From Apostichopus japonicus (taxonomy: Eukaryota > Echinodermata > Holothuroidea > Aspidochirotida > Stichopodidae), in the NCBI RefSeq assembly GCF_037975245.1, contig NC_092581.1, positions 11,187,303 to 11,249,302 of the forward strand: DNA of 62,000 nt, written 5' to 3'. The notes beneath the pieces were generated by a model. The model saw only the letters and a program-made list of their open reading frames with translations. It searched no databases and was not told the DNA's origin. This document shows, piece after piece, positions 24,801 through 31,868 of the stretch (position 1 is the first letter of the stretch; every line of letters starts with the position of its first letter). Both the position numbers and the translations under genes were made by a program.

Positions 24801-25199
24801 GGAAAGACAAGGTCTTTATCTTCAAAAATGATGTAGGCCTAGGCCTAGACCTCGAATGAATCCAAGCAACCAATTTTTTTCTATAAATAATTTCCTGAAA
24901 CTGTTTGACAGTATTAAAATATTTGAAAAGTGCTCTGGCTAGCCAATGCACACTGTACATGTTAGGGCTGGCCTGGAAAGGGTTAATGGAGGCCCTAACG
25001 TAACGTTAGGCTAGGCCTACAACTCAAGTGCTTTACTGTGTGTAGCCTACACTTGTTGCAGCAACAAGTAAGTACGGCAACAACGTTAGGCTAGGCGTTC
25101 GGCCTAGCGCCGCTCTAATGTTTATAAAAAATTACCTTGAAAGGCTGGCAGGAATCTCTCTAGGCCCCACTCACGAAGTTTTTCTTCAACGAAATCCAT
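6812..25199 (-). CDS. SAM-domain protein of the CACTA element, ten exons, 536 aa
   Basis: Exons (minus strand, right to left): 25199-25136, 21750-21632, 15047-14805, 14039-13900, 13198-13114, 11175-11010, 10218-10028, 9266-9119, 8427-8288, 7126-6812. Each junction has AG/GT sites and the phases chain without error to 1611 nt including TAG. Residues 1-61 form a sterile alpha motif (FLPAFQ, then LLEDEIECLKELIP and GPRLKLKK). Residues 62-142 are Ser/Asp/Gly-rich and end in the basic KRMRMDF, a possible nuclear signal. The rest has the module order I recall from animal 'SAMD3-like' proteins: LVSCLIEKHGK, AEFPSL, WYTPGICGHDASG, LLKEYPRLIDTDGM, DFRILFPEL with KWPGF, and C-terminal LLDVHYPWQCSNTWDF. 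I infer a regulatory or DNA-end-binding partner of the transposase. The first intron holds a piggyBac-type element and the second holds the transposase gene and the hAT elements. AATAAA on the minus strand (6720-6715) lies 92 nt past the stop. Confidence 0.85.
7163..7640 (-). repeat. tRNA-Ala-derived SINE, minus strand
   Basis: The minus strand from about 7633 to 7563 resembles a tRNA-Ala(TGC): box A-like TGGCTTAGCGGTACAGTGC, anticodon region CTTTGCATG, and box B-like CCGGTTCGATTCC. It continues into an unrelated body of roughly 400 bp, so it is a SINE rather than a tRNA gene. It lies in the intron between exons 9 and 10 of the SAM gene. The body's far boundary near 7163 is approximate. Confidence 0.65.
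10460..10780 (-). repeat. Two degraded tRNA-like SINE heads
   Basis: On the minus strand, GGTTAGCTCAAATGGTAGAG (around 10525) is a box A-like sequence followed by a weak box B. Further right, GGCCGTGTAGTACGG and GCTGGTTCGGGTCC (around 10750-10695) form a second tRNA-like head. A poly-G tract (10586-10606) separates them. Both lie in the intron between exons 6 and 7 of the SAM gene and are interpreted as old SINE copies. Confidence 0.4.
11390..12640. repeat. Repeat cluster with a long inverted repeat
   Basis: A block around 11410-11490 (GGTGCGAAACTGGGTGCGAC ... GTCCCAAAACGCGCAAAT) recurs in diverged form around 11670-11755. From about 11800 to 12110, arms of sequence (TCGGACCAACTTGG, AAATCGGACAAACTT, ATTATGCATATTAGCAG) reappear inverted at about 12300-12620 (GCTAATTTGCATAATTTATG, AAGTTTGTCCGATTTGAATG). 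The centre is near 12205, bracketed by GAGCGTGAGAGCGCTAAC and GCGTTAGCACTCTCACGCTT. This looks like a foldback element. It lies in the intron between exons 5 and 6 of the SAM gene, and overlapping open frames on both strands are by-products of the inverted structure. Confidence 0.65.
15093..15766. mobile_element. Decayed non-autonomous hAT-type element
   Basis: The left end TAGGCATCGAACAACTGCAT and the right end, read inward, TAGGCATCGGACAAATGCAC are imperfect inverted repeats that resemble the termini of the hAT element at 16870-18470. The flanking 8-mers (CTCTTAGG and CTATTTAT) do not match well, so the duplication has decayed or the border is off. No transposase frame remains. It lies 46 bp upstream of exon 3 of the SAM gene, within the intron. 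Confidence 0.55.
16870..18470. mobile_element. Non-autonomous hAT-type element with perfect 8-bp duplication
   Basis: The ends are TAGGGATCGGACAAATGCGC and, read inward from the right, the same 20 bases. ACTTTGAC flanks both sides exactly (16862-16869 and 18471-18478), the 8-bp target duplication characteristic of hAT elements. Internally both ends carry runs of an A5-6CGCA motif (AAAAAACGCAATAAACCTC type). No transposase is encoded. The insertion is just after the transposase stop codon of the host CACTA element. Confidence 0.9.
18502..21000 (-). CDS. CACTA/EnSpm-type transposase with C2H2 zinc fingers, 832 aa
   Basis: One uninterrupted frame from ATG at 21000 to TAG at 18502; the frame is also open upstream to a TTG at 21009, but ATG starting MGFVCSQCG is the natural choice. 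Two C2H2 fingers come first (CSQC with HLRIAH; CGQNGC with HLGTH), then an acidic linker (about residues 66-110). The catalytic core fits the CACTA arrangement: first Asp in LYVDDFE (about 304), second in VGDNLG (about 398), CRVC about 20 residues later, the histidine motif DIMHDILEG (about 482), and Glu in MRFEAFH (about 649). The expected function is cutting and joining of element ends in the nucleus. No frameshift or stop interrupts it. It sits in an intron of the SAM gene on the same strand. A hAT-type insertion begins 24 bp beyond the stop, so the 3' end of the transcript must lie in foreign sequence. Confidence 0.88.
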   Translation of the reverse strand: MGFVCSQCGIVINGSPKALLWHLRIAHHLINGHVFTKSIACGQNGCERSFSGRTAAFRKHLGTHNYDNDDVPVHVPVPAPPDADFADVPADNLDADHDEVEPDEPEGELWDELTTEEVENRAAMLVAGLLASSSTVHSTVTQVVEQASDLINDMSSFMMQRVKQFATTVGIPHDDQHLQALLTDIDGVSHPFRNVGSQYKQRKFFQNCKAFVAAEELPMGVAYYPVNNPSTGNVQQHMKTVTFQYIPIKPLMKMILEETDVLKISSTHMMSEDGLLRDFQDGSFCRESPLLSSSATIKLILYVDDFEVSNPLSPKAGIHKLGAVYFTIANLPPKYRSTLSNMLLLMLFNSGDASLYGYGAVFAQFIQDINELIADGLHIVTNFFNGNVKIAIGQIVGDNLGIHSLFGFAGGFTANYLCRVCKLHRDAIRTSVKEQQGLLRTLENYQADVAQDDLQQTGVKSPCALNDISHFHVINSRSPDIMHDILEGVCPLELKLVLQQLIHKELLTLNELNARVTSFNYGIPDKRNKPVPFTANALRSPDGAPGQNAAQMWCLIRHVAVMLGDLVPEGDEHWELLLALLDCLDIIFSPIISNGDTKYLSELISDHHQLFLELFPERHLKPKHHFMTHYPSAIRLNGPLIHLWVMRFEAFHNFSRRLSHIVCNFQNIAKTLAYRNQMLLCFNILSKKAFGSEPLEVGPGETVIIASLDNGAVIARNMHMALYDEIFVCKWCRFHGVEYRKYLMVVVGKEDGLPVFAKIIQIFAYESIATFMCELWHTVQFSRHYHAYVVEPLGAKDIVFVGVKDLLDFHPLHAVKGRNCSKFLISPRHIIG
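21001..21114 (-). other. Probable 5' UTR and 3' splice site of the transposase transcript
   Basis: On the minus strand a pyrimidine-rich run (TTCTGTTTTGTTTTCTTG) leads to TTATAG at 21118-21113, a strong acceptor-like site 113 nt before the transposase ATG. This suggests the transposase mRNA is spliced, perhaps to the first exon(s) of the SAM gene. A short upstream frame beginning ATGTCAGCTACC at 21110 stops after ten codons and does not overlap the main frame. Confidence 0.45.
21300..21430. repeat. ACCGGTATT-rich palindromic repeat
   Basis: Repeated ACCGGTATT and AATACCGGTAT words lie between TACTGTGAATT (about 21317) and TTTCACAGTG (about 21383), followed by a poly-T/poly-G run. It may be a fragment of another small inverted-repeat element; no clear target duplication is seen. 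Confidence 0.4.
22044..24982. mobile_element. piggyBac-type element, internally degraded
   Basis: Termini CCCTTTCCAGGCCA (left) and its inverse TGGCCTGGAAAGGG (right) are flanked on both sides by TTAA (22040-22043, 24983-24986), the defining piggyBac target duplication. Subterminal GCTAGCCA sequences lie near both ends. The element is 2939 bp but no full transposase survives; only an acidic Ser/Asp/Glu-rich frame near the left end remains. It lies in the first intron of the SAM gene. Confidence 0.82.
22368..22723 (+). pseudogene. Remnant of an acidic N-terminal transposase region (piggyBac-like)
   Basis: From the ATG at 22370 a Ser/Glu/Asp-rich peptide (MENSSSERDSSG, then FDENNFDLDTLIR) is read until a stop at about 22480. 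The acidic character continues in another frame (DDSGDNSSDSDV, KKRKVGDDSFD, ESESSDDERSEQ) to the stop at 22722. A frameshift between them is the simplest reading. piggyBac transposases start with an acidic disordered region, and the location inside piggyBac-type termini fits. No catalytic core or Cys-rich tail was found. Confidence 0.45.
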
Positions 25200-25556
25200 G
25201 AACTTCAAAATTTCGGAGAAACACAAGCTACAACAACACCGAACGAACACGAAAAAACAGGATAACGGCGGGTGATACAGTCGTCTAAAGTTAGGGCTGA
25301 TATACAGTTGCCGCGTAAATGCAGTTAAATTCTACCGACGCGACACATACATATGCTGCAGGCCAACATCTGCATACACGTGATATAAACAAGCCAATCA
25401 TACCTCTAAACGAGTTATTGAACCGTAAACGTTTGAACTGGTTTGAAAATGATCCTTGAGGGATGAACAGAACCGGGGTCAATATGAACCGAATCGGTTC
25501 GAAATATTCTGAACCGGGAAAAGGTTCAAAAAATTGAACCGGCCTTTATTAGAGTG
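25200..25556 (-). promoter_or_regulatory. Probable promoter region of the transposon genes
   Basis: The first coding exon of the SAM gene starts at 25199, leaving 357 bp between its ATG and the element terminus. The promoter and 5' UTR are expected here if the element carries its own. No clear TATA box or initiator was identified. The location is inferred from geometry and from the known placement of the En/Spm promoter next to a terminus. Confidence 0.35.
25440..25556. repeat. Right subterminal repeat region and terminal inverted repeat
   Basis: Copies of GAACCG, CGGTTCGAA and GGTTCAAA/TTGAACCGG crowd the last 117 bp before the TTAGAGTG end. The motif family is the same as at the left end, but copies are fewer and there is no long palindrome, so the two ends are unequal. 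Confidence 0.8.
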
Positions 25557-26100
<544 letters not shown>

Positions 26101-26366
26101 AAATAAAGATTTTTGTGACGTCATAATAGATGAACCAAAGGTTATAGTTTGAAAGTACAATTTAATTGAATCGATCAGGTATTATCAGAAATATCTTCAA
26201 AAAAGTTCGATAATTCGTGCCTTTTCCAATCTAGATTGATTAGTAAACGATAAGATTAATATAAAATCAACGTAGCACATCATTTTTTTATATAATTATA
26301 TAAGCTCAATTGATTCATTAGGTGAGCGAGGAGGGGAGGGGAAGGGAGGGGAGGGTGAGGGGGCAA

Positions 26367-26710
26367 GGGCGTAGGAACGGGGGGCTGGGGGCGCCAGCCC
26401 CCCAGTGAAAAATATGGAGGGCGGAAGTATCATTCCGCCCCCCCCCCGCTTCGCAAGTCAGAAAACCCCTTTTTCATTTCCAAATGAGAAAAAAATCTCA
26501 TTTGGAGCACCAAATTGCAGATAAGGCCAGCTGAAAATGCAAAATTATATACAAAATGGAGTGGGTAGGTTGAAGTGTGCTATATTGCACCAAATTGCAT
26601 CTGAGGCCACCTGGAAATGCCAAAAAATTTGGACACCCCCTCCCCTTAGACCCCTTCCCCAGGCCGGCCATCAGTCTTCAGCCCCCCACTCAAAAGTACC
26701 TTCCTACGCC
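26367..26710. repeat. Dispersed repeat, copy 1 (short terminal inverted repeats)
   Basis: It begins GGGCGTAGGAACGGGGGGCT and ends TTCCTACGCC, giving roughly 10-bp inverted termini. Its body (GGAAGTATCATTCCGCC, CGCTTCGCAAGTCAGAAAAC, GAGCACCAAATTGCA, CAGGCCGGCCATCAGTCTT) recurs in the same orientation at 57718-58087. No transposase is present. Within it, a segment containing CACCAAATTGCATCTGAGGC is itself duplicated. Confidence 0.8.
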
Positions 26711-27823
26711 ACTGGTGAGGGGTTGTTTAATCAATACATCAAGTATATACCATTTGGTCAACAGTTATTCGTAAGGTCGTCCTTTCCTGAATAATAATTT
26801 ACTTCGAAATTAAAATTCAATCTAGATTAGACTGCGACTTCAATCTATCGAATAAAGATTGAGTAAACAACTCATCCGATTATTTTTTTTTTCTATTTTC
26901 AAAGAATCATTACTTTAAATGTAACATCAATAGTGATGGATCAACGTAACTGCGCGATTAAAATTTATCTGATAACACTAATGAGCTTTTAATCTATCCT
27001 TTGCTCAGTCGATACATTGTCGGTATTAGCTGGAATTATCAACATACCATATAAAGCATACACCATTCGATCAACGTTAGCGTCTGCCTCAGAGAAGAAC
27101 GGTAGTGTGTTTCAGTCAAAATACCGTTGCAATTTGCCGTCATCCCCTCTAACCGTACCCCCTGTTGTCACTTTTTATGATGAATTTTAAATTTCGATAC
27201 ATATTTTTTTTTTTAATTTCTCTATGACATTTTCTCAACTATTCCACGTTTCCATATACAAGCTTCGGGATACTTCTTATTTAAATTGTCAGTTAAATTT
27301 GAAGGGGAAAGCCTGACAATCAAATAACCATAATTGAACTAAGCACATCACTAATAAATTTTAATGTCTTTTTGAAATGAATAATTGCATGCAGGAAACT
27401 TTCAACGTTTCCCCCGTTTGTCACCTAGGAAGTGCCTCCAAGGAATAAAAGATGAATTGAATTGAATCATATGTATACACCAAATTATATATATGTTTAA
27501 AAAAACATGCATATTTCATCCCTTTATGATTAAATTGAATGATTCAAAAGGCAATGTTAATACATGTAATTCAAAGTTGTCAAAGGTAATATGCGAATGG
27601 CTGTCATCGCCAATAAATGCCACTTCTTTCCAATCAGGCCGTGTATAATAAATTGTGCTGTTTTTATGTAAATTCTCACAATTTCCATGCATCGATATAG
27701 AAACAAATCTACCTCCTGGCAGTAAAAAAAATTACAAAGTTACAAAGTATAATAAGTGATAATGTTAGTGGAACATATATACTTTACACCGAGAATGATT
27801 ATTGGTACAACGTTAATTTATAG
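26711..27823. other. AT-rich DNA, no gene seen
   Basis: Neither strand shows a frame with recognisable content. Only poly-T runs and scattered AT-rich words are visible. Confidence 0.55.
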
Positions 27824-28360
27824 GGCTCTGACGTTTCATTACAATCTGCTCTGTTTAAGGGGGTGGGTGGGGGCGGGAGGAGGTGTAACTTATAGACTTT
27901 AGGTTATAGTGCTTTAACGTTTTATAGCAATCCCCTTCTCTTGGGGGAGGGACGGAGGGGGTATAAGATAAAATAAAACTTTATTTTATACAGCACTAAT
28001 GTTTATTACAATCCCCCTCTCTTGGGGGGGGGGGTAATACCGGAGGGGTGTAAACTCATTATAGTTTATGTATAGTTCTATTGTTTTATTAAAATCCCCT
28101 CTGATTAAGGGGAACAGGAATAAGGGTGTAAGTTTTTACTCGGACTTGAGTTTACAGAGTTTTTATTACAATCCCATCTCTTGAGAGGGGAACGGGGGAT
28201 GTAAGAAAAAGATTTTGAGCTTAAAGAGCTATATACTTTGATTTACAATCCCCTGTTTTAAGGGGGTACGATGGGTTGAAAGATAAAGATTGTAGTTTAT
28301 AGAGATCCGACGTTTTTATTAAATCATCTCTCTTGAGAGAGGGGGCATTAGGGGAGGGGA
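27824..28360. repeat. Array of about seven hairpin-containing units (about 76 bp each)
   Basis: Each unit has an AT-rich part (TTATAG...GTTTTATTA) followed by a short inverted repeat such as AATCCCCTCTCTTGGGGG or ATCCCATCTCTTGAGAGGGG, then a purine-rich stretch ending in GGGTGTAA. Sequence identity among units is modest, but the stem is kept in each by CCCC/GGGG pairing. Coding potential is absent. Confidence 0.75.
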
Positions 28361-29448
28361 TCCTCTCATATGACACATGTTGGTATCTGTTCATTTTTTG
28401 TGTGTTGTAAGATAGACACCAAGACTATCTTTTTACTTTTATACGTCTATCGATTGATCATAGCGATGTGTAACTATATATGCAGAGGCCATCTTAGGGT
28501 ACTTCTATGAGGAGAGAAGCGTCACTGTCTACACGCCTCATCAATTCCCATTGGTTGAATACGGTAACAAATAGATTGCCTATAGTTACAACTTGGATAT
28601 CAATGGGGGATTTGCACTAATAATTATTTCTAGATCATAATTTTTTGGTTTCAAGAATGACTTCAGGAACCATTTAAAGTTGTTAAACCTTTTTTTTTTC
28701 AAAGTGTCCAAATATAATAACTGGAATCAATGAAATGGTTTTTTTCAACGATTTTTCCATTTTTTTACTGTCGAAGATTTTCGTATTCTTATTCTTAGAT
28801 AATTTCCTCTTATGACAATTTTGAGCTTCAGTAATCGATTGATCAATTTATTGCTCATGCATCGTATTGGTTTAAACTTTCCTTTTTTTTAATTCATTTT
28901 TTTTTTCGGTATGATTTTGGCCAACACTATGGTAAAATAACATGAGACAAGTTCCTTGATCTTATATTAAGAACAAACTGCATACAGATGTAGTATTTTG
29001 TTTGAGTGTTATTACGCTGGCTCTTTCCTTCTCATTTGTTATGTTGGATGGACCACTGTACATGTTTTTCTTCCCCCGAAAAGTAAATACATTAACCTAT
29101 AGAACGTAGGGCAATATGATCGCGTTCGAATTCATCACGACAATTTGTCTCGATTTAACACCACTGGGTTCAAAACCCCATATTTGTTTTCCATCTCATT
29201 CTAAGCGGTTGAAATCCTCGGGGAAATTTGTAATCGTGGATGATAGCACCCAACCTTCTAAGTGTTGTACCGTGGGAGTAAAGAGCAGTATCGGTTTTAT
29301 AGACGAGTTCAAAGACATTGTACTGAATAACTGCGTTGTCGACATACATAAACCTAATTGCAATTCTTGTAAAAATCACACACACGAAAAAAAAACCTGA
29401 AATCAAATCACTGAATTGTGAAGATCACACACAAACACACACACAGAG
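28361..29448. other. AT-rich DNA, no recognised gene
   Basis: A frame at 29116-29400 (+) and an overlapping one on the minus strand have non-repetitive amino-acid content but no motif I recognise and no clear splice context. Otherwise poly-T runs and AT-rich DNA. Confidence 0.5.
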
Positions 29449-29508
29449 TATAGTTTAGTTTAGTTTAGTTTAGTTTAGTTTAGTTTAGTTTAGTTTAGTT
29501 TAGTTTAG
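29449..29508. repeat. (TTTAG)n pentanucleotide repeat
   Basis: About a dozen uninterrupted copies of TAGTT/TTTAG. It is not the TTAGGG repeat of animal telomeres. Confidence 0.9.
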
Positions 29509-30236
29509 AGACCCAAGGATCAGGAAGCCTTACATAGTAGCTTATTTGCGACCTTATACATGTTTGATTACATGCATGCACGCACTCACACAAAAACCGA
29601 AAATAAGCCTATCAGCTTACCTTCAGTCAAAAACCTAATAAATATGAATCGATTTTATTTAACATATAAATTTGGATAAACTTTTTTTTTAAATCTAAGC
29701 TTGATAGAACATAGGAAAAAGTACTATATTATCGTGTGGACCCTTTTTGATAAAGTCATTCTTTTCAGCATTAATATCAAGGGAAACAAAACAATAAGTA
29801 AACAACAACAATAACAACCATTGTCTGAATGTTTATAATTATGAACGATCATGCCTTTACGACGAAATATTTTCAATGTCTTTATCGTATACCACTATGA
29901 TTCATTGTTTAGCCTATACTTGCATAAACAATTTGATCAGAGGTTTTGGGCCAATAAATTGAACACGTCTGTACCATATAAAGAGTATATAAAGATAAAA
30001 TACAATAATGCAAATAACTGGAGAAAAGTCTCCAAAATGTCTTACCATAATTTACAAATGAGCGTTGCTTCACTAATAATATACATCTACCGTACTTAAA
30101 CCGTTTGGTCAAGTTTTACCCAGTAATTAATAAAAACTCAACTTCGATGGTCATTTTGCTACTTTTTTATTGTGTTACTGATATGGTGACCAACGTTCGG
30201 CAAACAGTGTACCTTTTTGCTCATTGTTTTTAATTT
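29509..30236. other. AT-rich DNA, no gene seen
   Basis: Short frames only; none has a motif or splice context that supports a gene. Confidence 0.5.
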
Positions 30237-30290
30237 TATATATATATATATAGGCTATATATATAGGCTATATATATATATATATATAGG

Positions 30291-30349
<59 letters not shown>
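30237..30349. repeat. (TA)n microsatellite with TAGGCTATA interruptions
   Basis: TA repeats interrupted three times by GGC (TATAGGCTATAT). Confidence 0.9.
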
Positions 30350-30350
<1 letters not shown>

Positions 30351-31687
30351 CATAGAAGTAAATTGCCTCGAAAAATAGAGTAACTTTCATTAATTGACCA
30401 AACCGGACATTCGACACTCATTTTTTCTACTGTTGTCACGTCAGCAAGTATTGACTATCGATCAATAAATCACTTTTCGATAATTGATATAATCGACGAA
30501 ACGATCAATTCAATCACACCATTTAAAATGTCTCAAGTTCTATGCTGTAATTCTTGTGCCCTTCAGTTCACATGCAACTGCTTTCGAAAGCATATAATGA
30601 TACATTGCGATGCAGTTCCACCAGACATAAACATCCTGTCGTTGAATATCATTAGCTCTTATGTACATCATAGTCACCACTACATTATCTTTGTAACATG
30701 ACGTTACATATATGTAGCCTACACACTTGAAATTCACGGTTCTGACAACAAATATACCTCATGTTCCTCATTCATGAAACTAAAAACGATAATATCTCGT
30801 TCAAAAAGATTCAAAATTACGAACACGTCTGACATGCTTTAAGATCTCCTTACAAGTCCTCAGCCTTGGGGATGCTTTATATCACAAATCATCACTAGAA
30901 TGAAACGATGGATTTTTCAAGCATGTAAGTCGGTTTTCGTTGCGTATATATAGGCCTATCCGCCCGTTATAAGTTAATGTGATAAAGTCAGTGAAATGCT
31001 ATACGATTTTTAGCATTTAGTACATGCAGTTAGAATTTAGTAAACGATTTTTAGCCTGAATTGTAACGTACTTAATTCCAATTTAGTTTGAAAGGGAAGG
31101 GGAGGGGGGGGACACCACATACTGACATATGGGGTTCTATGAGAGGAGAATGTTGGCCTCCTCTACCTGAAAAACTACCCAAAAGTTTTTTTAGAGAAAT
31201 CTATAAACATCTGCGGATACTATAAGTAGTTATTAGCACAAATATGCGTGTAGACCTCAAAATGCACCATTTTAAGTCTGAAGGTTTGTTTTCTTTGTAA
31301 TTGAGGACCCCACACCTACTACATAGTTGTCAGCTAAAAACGATCTCAGGGCCACCCTCCACCCCCCCCCCCCCCACACACACACCACACACACATGCTT
31401 AATCATAACTAAAATACTCCGTCCATTATAGACATTTTCCATTCTTTTACCGATATATATTTTGCTTAAAGCCTTACTTGCTTTGATCAATCAGTTCACT
31501 AATATAATAAAACACAGGTACAAGGATACAAATCTAATTAATAAACTTCTTCTGACCAATGCAATTTGTATAACCGAAAAAACAAAAAATCGACATATTG
31601 CCATTCTTTTGTTTGGTAGAACTTAAAGCAAGGATGGCCAAAAAAAATAAATATATACTTAGGTGTATTAACAACAAAAGAAAACTC
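30350..31687. other. No gene seen
   Basis: AT-rich sequence with a C-rich run followed by CACACACAC near 31362-31394. No supported coding region on either strand. Confidence 0.5.
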
Positions 31688-31868
31688 TTGAAATAAAAGA
31701 AATTCCATTGTCGTCTTTTAATTTCATTCTGATATATGTCTTAGCTAAATGAGAAGGTGACCATTTTCTGATGTCTTTGAAATAAAAGAAATTCCATTGT
31801 CATCTTTTAATTTCTTTCTGATATATGTCTTAGCTAAATGAGGAGGTGACCATTTTCTGATGTCTTTG
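31688..31868. repeat. Tandem duplication, period 89 bp
   Basis: TTGAAATAAAAGAAATTCCA at 31688 recurs at 31777, and the following sequence through GGTGACCATTTTCTGATGTC is repeated with about three differences. Two complete copies. Confidence 0.9.

Larger units (their letters stand above)
3334..25556 (-). mobile_element. Giant CACTA/EnSpm-type DNA transposon (22.2 kb, two genes)
   Basis: The left end reads CACTCTAAAAACAACCGG and the right end, read inward, CACTCTAATAAAGGCCGG, so the terminal inverted repeats share CACTCTAA and CCGGTTCAA. Inside both termini lie many direct and inverted copies of GGTTCAAA/TTTGAACC, the subterminal repeat layout typical of CACTA elements. TA is found immediately outside both ends (3332-3333 and 25557-25558), though a 2-bp duplication cannot be proven inside a TA tract. 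The strongest support is internal: a transposase with the CACTA-type DDE layout (21000-18502) and a second intact spliced gene (25199-6812), both read leftward. About 6 kb of the length is later insertions (piggyBac-, hAT- and Harbinger-type), leaving a core near 16 kb. The superfamily call follows from the transposase plus the CACT termini. Confidence 0.82.

Noticed and set aside
3334-25556. Tc1/mariner or Transib assignment because of the TA flank
   Set aside because: The transposase has the CACTA-type arrangement (CxxC after the second Asp, His motif, distant Glu) and the ends read CACT; TA flanks are explained by the (TA)n target.
29116-29400. 94-codon frame with Cys/His-containing peptide
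   Set aside because: No recognisable family and no splice context; the minus-strand frame over the same bases is equally plausible, so neither is called.
29449-29508. Telomere-like repeat
   Set aside because: The unit is TTTAG, not TTAGGG, and it is short and internal.
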